NCBI GenBank assembly: GCA_029269725.1
Contig: JARJHS010000007.1
Span: 124,001 to 188,000, forward strand
DNA: 64,000 nt
Direction of reading: 5' to 3'
DNA from: Pollutibacter soli
GTDB lineage: Bacteria; Bacteroidota; Bacteroidia; Chitinophagales; Chitinophagaceae
Part shown: positions 28,254 through 37,690 of the stretch, piece by piece
Numbering within the stretch: position 1 is the stretch's first letter
Layout of the letters: the number at the start of each line of letters is the position of its first letter
Notes under the pieces: model-generated
The model's input: the letters and a program-made list of their open reading frames with translations, nothing else
Told to the model about the DNA's origin: nothing
Database searches by the model: none
Translations under genes and position numbers: made by a program

Positions 28254-28745
28254 TTATTTTGCGAGGTATTTGTCCAGGTTTTCCAGTCCCATGGTAAATC
28301 CTTCCCTGAAGCCCATCTCCATTATTTTTTCCAGGTCTTCCAGTTTTTCATGATTGATTACGATGTGAACATGTGTTGTGTTATCATTTTCAGAAAACTG
28401 AATTTTCCAGCCTGACCTGGGAAAATTATCATTGATATTTCCTTTTTCATCACAGAAAGCATCGAGCCAATCCACTTTTTTTTGCGGCACTATTGCAGTG
28501 TAATCAGCACGGCACCAATGGTATTCATTTTCCGGACTAACCATTGCGTACATCCATGTTCCGCCAACACGAAAATTCTGTGATTTCGTTTCTGCGCGAT
28601 AAGGCTTGGGCGCCCACCATTGGTCAAGAATGCTGCTATCCGTCCAGGCGGCCCATACTTTTTCAACCGGAGCATCAAATTCACGCTCAACGGTTACTGT
28701 CTTATGGATTTTATCTACATCGAATTCAAATAAAAGATTTTTCAT
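28254..28745 (-). CDS. SRPBCC/AHSA1-domain protein
   Basis: 163 residues matching the activator-of-Hsp90-ATPase-1-like START/SRPBCC fold: FDAPVEKVWAAWTDSSILDQWW near the N-terminus, FRVGGTWMYAM in the middle, and a C-terminal helix MGFREGFTMGLENLDKYL. Such proteins bind hydrophobic ligands in a deep cavity; the ligand here is unknown. It heads a group of small accessory genes on the - strand but has its own upstream spacer of about 210 bases. Confidence 0.88.
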   Translation of the reverse strand: MKNLLFEFDVDKIHKTVTVEREFDAPVEKVWAAWTDSSILDQWWAPKPYRAETKSQNFRVGGTWMYAMVSPENEYHWCRADYTAIVPQKKVDWLDAFCDEKGNINDNFPRSGWKIQFSENDNTTHVHIVINHEKLEDLEKIMEMGFREGFTMGLENLDKYLAK

Positions 28746-28956
28746 TTTTCCTTTTTATCGTTAGGTGATATTTTGTAATACCTTTTCCTGAACAGAGATA
28801 CGACCGGTTTTATGTATAAAAAATGTTATCCAGCTCAATCGATTAAAAGAAACCGTTCAGTTGCAAATATAAAAGAAGCCAATCGGTTGCACAAAATTTA
28901 ATTTTAAGTGGATTATTATTTAACCATCAGAAACCTGCACAGCAATAATGTTAATT

Positions 28957-29403
28957 CTAATCGTCCAGCAATCTCCGGTGATAATTGATCTGGCCCAGGT
29001 GATAGTTCAGATGCGTAGCGAGATGTATCAATGTGAAGGCCATATTGGATGGTTTTTCCCAGATGACGATTGGAAAATCCTCTGAAAGTTTTGGCCCGGT
29101 AAGATTGCTGAGTCCCGAATGAACTACAACCATTGTTTCCTCAATCTGTGTGATTAATGCTGACTGAGGTATATTTTTCCTGGAAAATTCAAGATCTCTT
29201 TTGCGTAAATAATTTGTATTTGCGAGACCAACACCAATATAAGCATTAAGATTTCCGACAAGATGCAAACAAAGATTACCGCCTGAATTGGCAATGCTTT
29301 TTTCAATTTTCCAAACGGCAGCGGGATTCTTATAAGATTCAATTTCAAATTTCAACTTATTGAGATCACGATCGAAAACGGTGATGAGTTCATTAATGAT
29401 CAT
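28957..29403 (-). CDS. DinB/DUF1572-like protein
   Basis: About 148 residues with the four-helix DinB_2/DUF1572 pattern: LCLHLVGNLNAYIG and, near the end, LIHLATHLNYHLGQINYHRRLL, with the histidines that typically form the metal site. Members are putative metal-dependent transferases (bacillithiol/mycothiol type); no specific activity can be assigned. I chose ATG 29403 rather than the upstream in-frame start at 29457 because a TACATTTG promoter element lies immediately before 29403 and the extra 18 residues look non-coding. Confidence 0.75.
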   Translation of the reverse strand: MIINELITVFDRDLNKLKFEIESYKNPAAVWKIEKSIANSGGNLCLHLVGNLNAYIGVGLANTNYLRKRDLEFSRKNIPQSALITQIEETMVVVHSGLSNLTGPKLSEDFPIVIWEKPSNMAFTLIHLATHLNYHLGQINYHRRLLDD

Positions 29404-29405
29404 AA

Positions 29406-29413
29406 CAAATGTA
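29406..29413 (-). promoter_or_regulatory. -7 element TACATTTG directly before the DinB-like gene
   Basis: On the - strand TACATTTG matches the Bacteroidota -7 consensus TAnnTTTG and ends two bases before the ATG at 29403. Transcription from it would begin at or next to the start codon, giving a leaderless or nearly leaderless mRNA. A matching -33 TTTG is not obvious. Confidence 0.45.
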
Positions 29414-29591
29414 TTGATGTTCTGAAAAGTAGCGTATACCGTCGATCGTTGATTCAATTAAATTCCTATCGCGAAATCTATTTTGAGCCAAAAATCATTC
29501 GGCACGGTATTGAAGGTATGGCCCGTGGAATTGATAATAAAGAAATTAAAAAGTGAGGAAATGAAAATGAACTATTTTCAAATTTTTCAAA

Positions 29592-30050
29592 CTATGGCTT
29601 CTTATTCGCCGCCAGCTGTTCAATAGCTTTTTCAATTCGCCTCAGTCGGGTTTCAGGAGTTTTAGCCTGGTCAATCGGAATGGTGAAGAATTTTTTGCCG
29701 CTATTGGATAAAGTTTCGAAAAAATTTTTTGCTGCAGTATTTTTATTCAGTGCCTTGCTAAAATCAGCGGGTAATTCTACAGTACGTACAGAATCATCTG
29801 GTACAAGTTCGACCTCGATTGTTTCGCCTGCTTCAATTCCTGCACCTTCCCTTACAGCTGCGCTGACGGGAAGCATATACACGCCATTGTAAAAGACAAT
29901 GGTACTTGGATAACTGTAAGTATTAATAGTTACTGTAACAGGCACTTTTTTACCCCTTCCAAAGGACTCAACAATTTTTTCAGGGACCTCGATGCCTGTT
30001 GCAGTTTTCCCTGCGAGAAAAAGTTTTGTTTTGAATTTCTGACTTTTCAT
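29592..30050 (-). CDS. DUF1905/OmdA-type protein (YdeI-like)
   Basis: 152 residues. The N-terminal half is a DUF1905 beta-barrel (FKTKLFLAGKTATGIEVPEK, VPVTVTINTYSYPSTIVF). The C-terminal half is the bacteriocin-resistance YdeI/OmpD-associated helical domain: LPADFSKALNKN, AAKNFFETLSNSGKKFF, and TRLRRIEKAIEQLAANKKP. The family is widespread in Bacteroidota, often with unknown function. It is a stand-alone gene with about 260 non-coding bases on its upstream side (30051-30308) in which I see nothing distinctive. Confidence 0.85.
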   Translation of the reverse strand: MKSQKFKTKLFLAGKTATGIEVPEKIVESFGRGKKVPVTVTINTYSYPSTIVFYNGVYMLPVSAAVREGAGIEAGETIEVELVPDDSVRTVELPADFSKALNKNTAAKNFFETLSNSGKKFFTIPIDQAKTPETRLRRIEKAIEQLAANKKP

Positions 30051-30308
30051 ATGCTGTACAATGCTTAAAATTGCTGAAATTTTATATCACTTCAACGGCT
30101 TTATAGAAATATTCACGTCCGGGATTGAGTATTTCAAAATAAATAATCGCAAAAAAGAAGGACCAATGAACACTTCTTTCTTTCGTTGAGATGCTGGTCT
30201 GATTGATTTCGCAGAATCAAGACCAAAAATAATTCATTCTGCATCCTGGCACAGCGAAATAGAGCCATGCGGACAGTAACTGAAAGCGTGGCCACTTACT
30301 GTGAATTT

Positions 30309-30794
30309 TCAGAGCTTTCTGTACATGATATAAACAGGGGTCAATCCGAGCGTTATATGACGAAAAGCATCTGGAATTTCAGCCATCACCTGGAACCCCA
30401 GTTTCTTCCATAATTCAACCGCATATGTATTGGACTTAACAACATAATTAAACTGCATCGCATCAAAACCCAATTGTTTTGCTTCCACTATTGCGAACTC
30501 GCCCATCATTCTGCCCGCTCCTCTTCCGCCATAATATTTACTCACCATAAATCCTGCATTGGCTATATGCGATCCCAACCCCGGTTGATTATTACGGATA
30601 AAGAAAGTGCCGATTACATCGTCACCCTGGGCACATACGTAAACATGATTTCCTTTAGCAAACCAGAATGATTCCAGCTCTTCATCAGTTGATTGTGGTG
30701 AAAGAGAATAGGTGTCACCACCTGAAACGACTTCTTTCAAAATGTTCAGTACCTGTTTGAAATCTGATGTCTGAAATAATCTGATGTTAAGCAC
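30309..30794 (-). CDS. GNAT-family N-acetyltransferase
   Basis: 161 residues with the GNAT fold: N-terminal beta-alpha (LNIRLFQTSDFKQVLNILKE), central strand VIGTFFIRNN, acetyl-CoA pyrophosphate loop YYGGRGAGRMM, and motif B with YAVELWKKLGFQVM. The ending ITLGLTPVYIMYRKL is common in acetyltransferases of unknown substrate. It lies 18 bases downstream of the TPR membrane protein gene and is probably co-transcribed with it. Confidence 0.92.
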   Translation of the reverse strand: MLNIRLFQTSDFKQVLNILKEVVSGGDTYSLSPQSTDEELESFWFAKGNHVYVCAQGDDVIGTFFIRNNQPGLGSHIANAGFMVSKYYGGRGAGRMMGEFAIVEAKQLGFDAMQFNYVVKSNTYAVELWKKLGFQVMAEIPDAFRHITLGLTPVYIMYRKL

Positions 30795-30812
30795 AATGAA
30801 AACTGTTTTAGC

Positions 30813-31295
30813 TTACAACTTTTTTCCTGCATTGATCAGGTTCAATGCAGTCTTCGCCAGCATATTTTCAGGGAACATAGCGAGCGTCTTTTCATAATAT
30901 TCTACCGACTTTGCTCCATTTCCCAGCTGACCATAACAAAACGCAATATTATTCAGCGCCATTTCCCGGTAAGTCATATTTGAAAAACTCAGTAATGTGA
31001 TAAAACGATATTTATCAATCCAGAGATGTTTTGAAAAAAGGGAATAGCTTTTCCCGAAGAAAGGAATTGCTTCTGCAAATTTTCCCCTTTTCACCAGCAT
31101 CATTCCGTGGCGGTGATCTCTTGTAATAATTACCCGAAGAAGAAACAGCACTACAATATAAGTTCCAATTCCTGTAAGTGCAGGATCACTAAAGCCCAGT
31201 CTTTTACTGATATAGCTCAGGAAAAACATTAATACAATATTGAAAATAAGCGCAGGCCATGAAATCTGACCAGACACTGGTAGCCGGGTAGCCAT
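30813..31295 (-). CDS. Membrane-anchored TPR protein, unknown function
   Basis: 160 residues: two N-terminal membrane helices (about 13-28 and 41-57), then two to three TPR-like units (LVKRGKFAEAIPFFGKSY; ALNNIAFCYGQLGNGAKS; YYEKTLAMFPENMLAKTAL). It probably mediates a protein interaction at the inner membrane. It is the first gene of a likely pair with the GNAT acetyltransferase. No specific function can be assigned. Confidence 0.8.
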   Translation of the reverse strand: MATRLPVSGQISWPALIFNIVLMFFLSYISKRLGFSDPALTGIGTYIVVLFLLRVIITRDHRHGMMLVKRGKFAEAIPFFGKSYSLFSKHLWIDKYRFITLLSFSNMTYREMALNNIAFCYGQLGNGAKSVEYYEKTLAMFPENMLAKTALNLINAGKKL

Positions 31296-31500
31296 TGTCA
31301 GAAATTATTTTTTGAATGTTATAGCCCGCGAAAATATGTGAAGATCCCTGAAGTTTGAACAATGATCAATAGCCATTTTGCCCGCGGTTCACTACAATTG
31401 CAACAACACTGAGCACTAGGTATTGCGCAAATAGCGCATTACCTGTAAAATCACCGGAATATCCTGGTCCGGCACTAAATGAAAAACGAAATCAACTTGC

Positions 31501-32013
31501 GTGGAGAAACTCTTTGCCGTGAAAAAATATTGCCTGCTGTTTATTCTCCCGGTTTTATTTTCAGTTTCAGGCCGGTCACAATCTTCGTTTCCTGAACCAT
31601 ATCAAATTACTTCTGATACCATTACGCAGTTGCTGATCGATAGTCAGTTCCTTCGCGTCCTTGAAGATAAAAATGCTTCTTTTTAAATGGTCCCAGGTAA
31701 TCAGCGAACCAACTGCGAGCCGAAACAAATAATGGCAGGTATCGGGTTTCAACCCACAATTGAGGTGATAACAAAAAGGACCTCTTCGGCGATTCAGATT
31801 ATAATCAACGATAATGGTATCGGCATTCCGCAGGAAAACCTGTCAAAAATTTTCCAGCCATCCTTCACAACAAAACCTACGGGTGATGGCACGGGCCTTG
31901 GACTTTCTCTTGCTTATGATATTATTACGAAAGCTCATGGTGGGCAGCTGACAGTAGAAACTGTTCCTGATCGGGGCACATCATTCATAAATGAGCTTCC
32001 GGCTTCATCTTAG
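31501..32013 (+). pseudogene. Decayed 7TMR-DISM-type histidine kinase remnant
   Basis: Two in-frame pieces separated by a TAA at 31684-31686. The first (from GTG 31501) encodes a signal peptide (YCLLFILPVLFSVSG) and the start of a sensor domain that resembles the beginning of the HK8 sensor (shared ITSDT / ILSDT, then an LxDS and a DK segment). The second (31687-32013) encodes only the end of a transmitter: [33 protein letters not shown], with F to S in the conserved FQPFF box. The membrane region, H-box and N-box are gone. The remnant points to an internal deletion of at least 1.5 kb in a kinase close to HK6 or HK8. Confidence 0.8.
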
Positions 32014-32183
32014 TCGGGTGATGGTATGCGTTAGTATTCCCGGGGATATTGCTTCGGTAAAAATAATCCAGGAACTCAGATTAGGGTTTCATGTCATGTG
32101 TTCGTTCAGAATAGATTACTACCAATTTCGGGAGTTTTCAATCTCGCTAAAATAATTTATCTTCTACGCGTTTCCCGATGTAG

Positions 32184-34310
32184 ATGAAACGCATCTTACT
32201 GATATTACTTATCGTCGCCTGCGCAAATGCGGGCAGAGGTGAATTGTCGATTGACAGTCTGAAGCACGTTTTGTCTGCTACTGCCAATGATACATTGAAA
32301 CTTTCCTGTGCGGGAAATCTCGCTGACGCCTATTCAGAAATTTCTCCCGATAGCGCTTTGGTATATGCAGAACGGGAACTGTTTTACGCAAGAAAACTTG
32401 GCTTTCGTTTGAATGAATGTTATGCATTAAATCATATTGGTTATTCCAGGATGAATCTTGGGAATTATCCTGGGTCTCTGGAAGTTTTGCTGGAAGCAAT
32501 TACCATCGCAGAAGATCCGGCGAGCGAGAGAAAAATTCTGCCTGATAAATATACTTATGCGGAAGATCTGTATGCCACCGCTTCATCTCCCCGTTCAAAA
32601 CGTCTGGATAAAATTGCAAGAAGTCAGCAGTTTGTTGGCATATTGTATGGGAATGCAGAAAACTATGAAAAGGAGAAAAAACATCATCTCATCAGTCGTA
32701 GTCTTTCTGTGGAGACCGGCAATATTATGTTGCAAATGTTAACCGACGCCACCCTGGGCCGTTCGTATCTTTATTTGCATATGCCCGATTCCGCACTTTA
32801 TTACGTGCAGTTAGCCTATGAGTTATCCTTCAAAACTCCTTTCACAAAATACAAAGGAAGCATTTTGCTGAACCTGGCACGGGTTTATGAAGCTACAAAT
32901 CAGCGAAACCTGGCAAATGAATATTTCAGGAGCGCGCTTGAGGCAAGTAAGGAACAGGGTTATCAGCGTGGAGTAGTAGCTTCCTGCCTTGCATTAGCCA
33001 ATTACTTTATTTCAGAAAAGCAGCTGGATTCGGCCCGTTACTTTATGCACCAGGGTCTTGACATGGCCACGCAATTGAATGCGCCTTCTTTACAGTTGCG
33101 GTCATACATAGTGCACGCTAAATATTTTGCAGTAACGAAGAATAGCGATAGCATCGTCAGCTATCAGAATAAGATCATCAAAATAAATGATAGTCTCTTC
33201 AGTATAAAACAAGCACAGCTCTTTCGGAATATCGACTTTGATGAACAGCAAAGGCAGCAACAAAAAAAGGCAGCTGAGCAGGCCAGAGAGAATCGCCTTC
33301 GCATCTATGGATTACTTGCAGGACTGACTTTGTTTATTTGCGTCGCATTGATACTGTTTCGCAATAATCGCAACAAACAAAAAGCTTACGCATTACTCGA
33401 AAAACAAAAACAGGAAACTGACCATCAACGACAGAAAGCCGAGCAGGCATTATCAGAATTGAAGTCAACACAGGCGCAATTGGTACATGCAGAAAAAATG
33501 GCTTCCCTCGGTGAGTTGACTGCAGGTATCGCGCATGAAATAGAAAACCCGTTGAACTTCATTAATAATTTTTCCGAGGTCAACCAGGAACTACTGAACG
33601 AATTGAAGGAGCAGGTGAGTGACAGTAAAAATGAACAGTCGAGGATTTTATTTGCAGATATTGAATCTAATCTGCAGAAGATTATTCAGCATGGTCAGCG
33701 TGCAGACGCGATTGTGAAAGCCATGCTGCAGCACTCACGCAAAGGTGGAACCGAAAAAGTGGTTACCGATCTTAATATGCTTTGTGATGAGTATATCAGG
33801 ATTGCATATCATTCTTTCCGATCGAAGAACAAAGATTTCAACGTAAACATAAAAACAGACTTTGATGCTTCACTTCAGAAAGTGTTGATCGTTCCACAGG
33901 AAATCGGAAAAATAATTCTGAACCTGTTGAACAATGCATTTTTTGCTGTAGCTGCTAAATCATATGATCTGATTACTATGCCGGCCAACCGTACAGCAGG
34001 CGTTACTGTTACTGAAAAACATCAACCAGGTGCAGTTGACAACTATGAACCTACCATAATCGTTGCTACAAAAAAGGGTAATGGAACAATTGACGTCATA
34101 GTCTCAGACAATGGTAATGGAATACCGGAAGAAAATAAACTTAAAGTGTTCCAACCATTCTTTACAACCAGGCCTGCCGGAATGGGAACAGGTCTTGGCC
34201 TTTCCTTAAGCTTTGATATCGCCCGCGCCTATGGAGGAGAAATATCGGTAGAGTCCGAATATGGGAAAGGCAGCACTTTTAAAGTCAGCTTCCCCGATTT
34301 TTCTGTATAG
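32184..34310 (+). CDS. TPR-repeat sensor histidine kinase (HK5)
   Basis: 708 residues: signal peptide 1-about 17, TPR-like periplasmic region to about 360, membrane helix near 373-393, coiled coil, transmitter with H451. Its H-box reads [10 protein letters not shown], with Glu in place of the Gln of the sister kinases. N-box [12 protein letters not shown]1 DNGNGIP, then [23 protein letters not shown], also diverged (TTRPAG for TTKPTG). A moderate insertion (bases about 33955-34055) sits between N-box and G1. It has no receiver. An imperfect -7-like element, TATCTTCT, lies at 32158-32165. Confidence 0.9.
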   Translation: MKRILLILLIVACANAGRGELSIDSLKHVLSATANDTLKLSCAGNLADAYSEISPDSALVYAERELFYARKLGFRLNECYALNHIGYSRMNLGNYPGSLEVLLEAITIAEDPASERKILPDKYTYAEDLYATASSPRSKRLDKIARSQQFVGILYGNAENYEKEKKHHLISRSLSVETGNIMLQMLTDATLGRSYLYLHMPDSALYYVQLAYELSFKTPFTKYKGSILLNLARVYEATNQRNLANEYFRSALEASKEQGYQRGVVASCLALANYFISEKQLDSARYFMHQGLDMATQLNAPSLQLRSYIVHAKYFAVTKNSDSIVSYQNKIIKINDSLFSIKQAQLFRNIDFDEQQRQQQKKAAEQARENRLRIYGLLAGLTLFICVALILFRNNRNKQKAYALLEKQKQETDHQRQKAEQALSELKSTQAQLVHAEKMASLGELTAGIAHEIENPLNFINNFSEVNQELLNELKEQVSDSKNEQSRILFADIESNLQKIIQHGQRADAIVKAMLQHSRKGGTEKVVTDLNMLCDEYIRIAYHSFRSKNKDFNVNIKTDFDASLQKVLIVPQEIGKIILNLLNNAFFAVAAKSYDLITMPANRTAGVTVTEKHQPGAVDNYEPTIIVATKKGNGTIDVIVSDNGNGIPEENKLKVFQPFFTTRPAGMGTGLGLSLSFDIARAYGGEISVESEYGKGSTFKVSFPDFSV

Positions 34311-34399
34311 CTTATAACCAAAAGTGATGTCAACTACACGAATTCGGGGATTCTATTCCTGGTGAGGAATTGATTATTTGCAGAGAAATCCTACAAATA

Positions 34400-35203
34400 A
34401 TGATAATGCATATTGCCGGCTATAGTCTCGCTGTTTTCGCAGGATTGTGCCTCGCATTGATGGGAGGAGGTGGATCAATACTGGTCGTGCCGATCCTGGT
34501 AGGCTTTTTTTCCATCGATCCTGTCATTGCAACTACATACTCTTTATTCATTGTTGGGATGACTGCTTTTTCAGGCACCGTTTCTCAATACAGATCCAAC
34601 AATATCGACTTTTCGAAACTGCTGCTGTTTGGTGTTCCTTCCATTCTGGTGTTATTCGGCATGAGAAAAATAGTAATGCCGGCCATGCCTGAAAAAATTT
34701 TCAAGGCAGGAAATGTCGTAATTACAAAGCCTGTTCTGATTATGTCGGCCTTTCTCGTCTTGATGTTTATTGCTGCTGCGCGAATGATCAGGCACCATCC
34801 CAAAATGGAAGCACCTGAGAAAATATACCACGCGCGATTGATTCTGCAAGGTGGTATCACGGGAGCAATTACTGGATTCATTGGAATCGGAGGCGGATTC
34901 ATAATAGTACCATCGCTTGTTTTATTTGCTGGAATGCAGATGAAAAAAGCCGCTGCTACCAGCCTTGCAATCATTGTACTTAATTGTGCGGTGGGATTAG
35001 CCAGCAGTACCGCCAGCCTGGCTCAAACTGATCTTTGGTTTCTGACCCGGTTCTGCACATTAACGGTATCAGGGATCCTGGCTGGAACCTGGCTGGTGAA
35101 ATTCATTCCAGACCGAAACCTGAAGCCTTTGTTTGGATGGATCGTTCTCGCATCAAGTACGATAATCATGTACAGGTTATATATTGCCCTTCAAATGAAC
35201 TGA
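34400..35203 (+). CDS. TauE/SafE-family membrane permease
   Basis: About 267 residues, nearly all hydrophobic, with eight or so membrane helices. The two family repeats each have a glycine-rich turn: GLCLALMGGGGSILVVP near the N-terminus and GFIGIGGGFIIVPSLVLF in the second half, followed by AAATSLAIIVLNCAVG. Family members export sulfite, sulfoacetate or related organosulfur anions. The ATG at 34400 is preferred over the TTG at 34370 because it starts directly before the first helix. It sits between two kinase genes, and no sulfur gene is adjacent, so the substrate is open. Confidence 0.9.
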   Translation: MIMHIAGYSLAVFAGLCLALMGGGGSILVVPILVGFFSIDPVIATTYSLFIVGMTAFSGTVSQYRSNNIDFSKLLLFGVPSILVLFGMRKIVMPAMPEKIFKAGNVVITKPVLIMSAFLVLMFIAAARMIRHHPKMEAPEKIYHARLILQGGITGAITGFIGIGGGFIIVPSLVLFAGMQMKKAAATSLAIIVLNCAVGLASSTASLAQTDLWFLTRFCTLTVSGILAGTWLVKFIPDRNLKPLFGWIVLASSTIIMYRLYIALQMN

Positions 35204-35303
35204 TAGTTCGCGTCAAAGCCAGGGTAGAAAAGGTACAGCATGAAAATTTCTTAACTGATTTCAGCCTATTTGTTTAAATTAAGATCACAAGGTCATATCG
35301 CCA

Positions 35304-37580
35304 GTGATCAAAATACAACTGCTCTGTTTAGTCAATCTCTTTATCACCTGTTTTTCCGCGCATGCGCAAAAGACATCAGCACCTGTTTTTGAAATCACCA
35401 ACGATACTTCAAGAGTCTGGTTTCTTAACGCTGCGTACGTGGATATTTTACCTGACCCAACGGGCCGTCTCCCCTTAGATTCGGTACTGGATAATAAAAA
35501 TTTCGTAGATAGTACTGCGTTGGTATCAACTGCTTCGAATGTAAACACCTATTGGTTCCGTTACCATGTCAGGAATGCATTGACGTCGCGGATTCATCTT
35601 ACTTTGCCTTCAGGCGCCGACCATGCTGATTTTTATATTCAGTCGCGTGAAGGGATCAACCACTTTTTTAACGGCCTTGCTGTTGCACCCCGCAAGCGAC
35701 AGGGAATTAAAATATCAAATGAAATTCCCCTTATGATTAATCCGGGAGAGGAGATAACAGTGTACTACAGGCGCAATTCGTCTGTTGCTGGTTTGGGTCC
35801 GGGTTATAGGATTGAAGTAAGAAACGCAATCTATTCAGTAAGAGATCAACTGAATTTTTACGAAACCAGGTTTTTTTCGGGACAAAACTTTGTGGAGTCA
35901 TTCTTCACGGGTTTTTTATTACTGGCCAGCATTTTCAACATCTTTTTCTTTATAGTGACAAGGCAAAAAATTTACCTGTACTTTGCTTTGTTCCTCTTCT
36001 TTCTTACTATTTCAGATAATCTGTTTCTGAAACAGGTTTTATTTCCCGGCAACCGGATTATTCACAGCTGGATGCGAGGCTTACCTAATATTGCTTTCTT
36101 TTTTCTGATTCATTTTATCCGTTCTTATTTCAACATGAGGATAAAGTTGCCACGGCTGGATAAGTGGCTGAGGTATTCCACTATGCTGATGGTCCTGGGA
36201 TTTTTAACAGCACCCTTGATAAATGATCGCATTGGTCTGTTCCAGATAGCTAATATTTGCCTTTTCATTGGAAATATAACTTTTGTACTGATTATGGCGG
36301 GTGTGCTGTACCGTGGCAGCGGACAGACGGGCCGGTTTTTCATGATTGCTATTGCGCCATTCCTCGTAAGCCTGCTCACGTTGGTAGTGGTTGTACTCAT
36401 AACTTTTCTCCTTAGCAAAAACAACCTCCTTAATATGGAGAAAGTGCTGGTATGGATTGAGAATTGGGGCGACCTATTTACAAAATTATCGCTTGCCTGG
36501 GGCGTGATCGTTTCGATGTGGGGATTGTTCCGTAAGTATAATCAGCAAAAATTAGCGCTTGCTCAAAAAGCACTCGATCAGGAACGATTAGAAAAAGAAA
36601 GGGTGGAAGAAAGAAATGCGTTAATTGAATTGCAGAAAACAGAACTCGAAGCTCAGGTGAAAGAAAGAACGGCAGAGCTGGAACAAACACTTCATGATCT
36701 TAAGGAAACGCAGGAGCAACTGATTCATAAAGAAAAGATGGCTTCACTCGGAGAACTGACTGCAGGCATTGCGCACGAAATTCAGAACCCGCTGAACTTT
36801 GTAAATAATTTTGCCGATGTCAATGCAGAACTGATCGACGAAATGGAGGAAGAACTTACAGCAGGCAACCGCGAAGAGGCTAAAGCAATTGCGGCAGATA
36901 TCCGGAAAAACCTGGAAAAGATAAGTTATCATGGCGATCGTGCTGATGCGATTGTAAAAGGAATGTTGCAGCATTCGCGGAACAGTTCGGGTGAAAAAGA
37001 ATTGATTGAACTGAATAGCCTTGTTGATGAGTACCTGAAACTGGCTTATCATGGTCAACGAGCAAAAAATAAAAATTTTAATGCTGAGCTCATCACTCAC
37101 TATGATCATACGGTATCCAAAGTGCACTTAATACCCCAGGATATGGGAAGGGTTCTTTTGAACCTGTACAGCAATGCATTTTATTCGATGGAGCAGAAAG
37201 ATCAGGGCAAAACTGACGTTTCGAAAGGAGTACATCGTCCTGCAGAAACAGCTGCTAATTCTTCTGCAAATGAAAGCGCTGATAAACCAGCTCCTGATGC
37301 AGCTTCAGGTAATGGCAGGTATATTGCAAGAATAACGGTATCCACCACACGAAAAGGTGATGTTGTTGAGATACAGGTTACTGACAATGGCACAGGCATA
37401 CCTGAAAGTATAAGGAGCCGGATTTTTCAGCCTTTTTTTACAACTAAACCAACGGGAGAAGGCACCGGATTAGGCCTTTCGTTATCTTATGATATCATTA
37501 AGGCACATGGCGGAGAAATTACGGCATCATCCCAACCGGGTAATGGTACCACATTTAAAATTATTTTGCCTGTGGGATAA
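35304..37580 (+). CDS. 7TMR-DISM sensor histidine kinase (HK6)
   Basis: 758 residues from a GTG start that begins a good signal peptide (ending in CFSAHAQ). Residues about 30-165 form a 7TMR-DISM extracellular beta-sandwich (NTYWFRYHVRNALTS; INPGEEITVYYRRNSS), followed by seven membrane helices (about 185-400) and a coiled coil. The transmitter has H491 in AHEIQNPLNF, the YHGDRAD helix, N-box LNLYSNAFYSM, G1 DNGTGIP and FQPFFTTKPTG. An Ala/Ser/Asn-rich low-complexity insertion of about 45 residues (bases about 37190-37320) separates N-box and G1. DISM sensors usually detect carbohydrates or other small extracellular ligands. Confidence 0.92.
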   Translation: MIKIQLLCLVNLFITCFSAHAQKTSAPVFEITNDTSRVWFLNAAYVDILPDPTGRLPLDSVLDNKNFVDSTALVSTASNVNTYWFRYHVRNALTSRIHLTLPSGADHADFYIQSREGINHFFNGLAVAPRKRQGIKISNEIPLMINPGEEITVYYRRNSSVAGLGPGYRIEVRNAIYSVRDQLNFYETRFFSGQNFVESFFTGFLLLASIFNIFFFIVTRQKIYLYFALFLFFLTISDNLFLKQVLFPGNRIIHSWMRGLPNIAFFFLIHFIRSYFNMRIKLPRLDKWLRYSTMLMVLGFLTAPLINDRIGLFQIANICLFIGNITFVLIMAGVLYRGSGQTGRFFMIAIAPFLVSLLTLVVVVLITFLLSKNNLLNMEKVLVWIENWGDLFTKLSLAWGVIVSMWGLFRKYNQQKLALAQKALDQERLEKERVEERNALIELQKTELEAQVKERTAELEQTLHDLKETQEQLIHKEKMASLGELTAGIAHEIQNPLNFVNNFADVNAELIDEMEEELTAGNREEAKAIAADIRKNLEKISYHGDRADAIVKGMLQHSRNSSGEKELIELNSLVDEYLKLAYHGQRAKNKNFNAELITHYDHTVSKVHLIPQDMGRVLLNLYSNAFYSMEQKDQGKTDVSKGVHRPAETAANSSANESADKPAPDAASGNGRYIARITVSTTRKGDVVEIQVTDNGTGIPESIRSRIFQPFFTTKPTGEGTGLGLSLSYDIIKAHGGEITASSQPGNGTTFKIILPVG

Positions 37581-37638
37581 TAAGCGGCCAAACCTGGAAG
37601 CGGTTTCAGCCAATCGGCCAATTGACTATCCTTAAAAT

Positions 37639-37680
37639 CTTCGTCACTTCTTACTACTAACTTCTTACTTCTTACTTAAT
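37639..37680. repeat. CTTCTTACT-type degenerate repeat
   Basis: Four or five repeats of ACTTCTTACTA / ACTTCTTACT between HK6 and HK7, ending about 10 bases before the HK7 start. No inverted partner arm was found. Confidence 0.55.
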
Positions 37681-37690
37681 TTGCAGAGAT

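Noticed and set aside
31501-31686. Separate small secreted protein of 61 residues
   Set aside because: Its sequence resembles the first part of kinase sensors and is followed immediately by a transmitter fragment, so it is better explained as part of a pseudogene.
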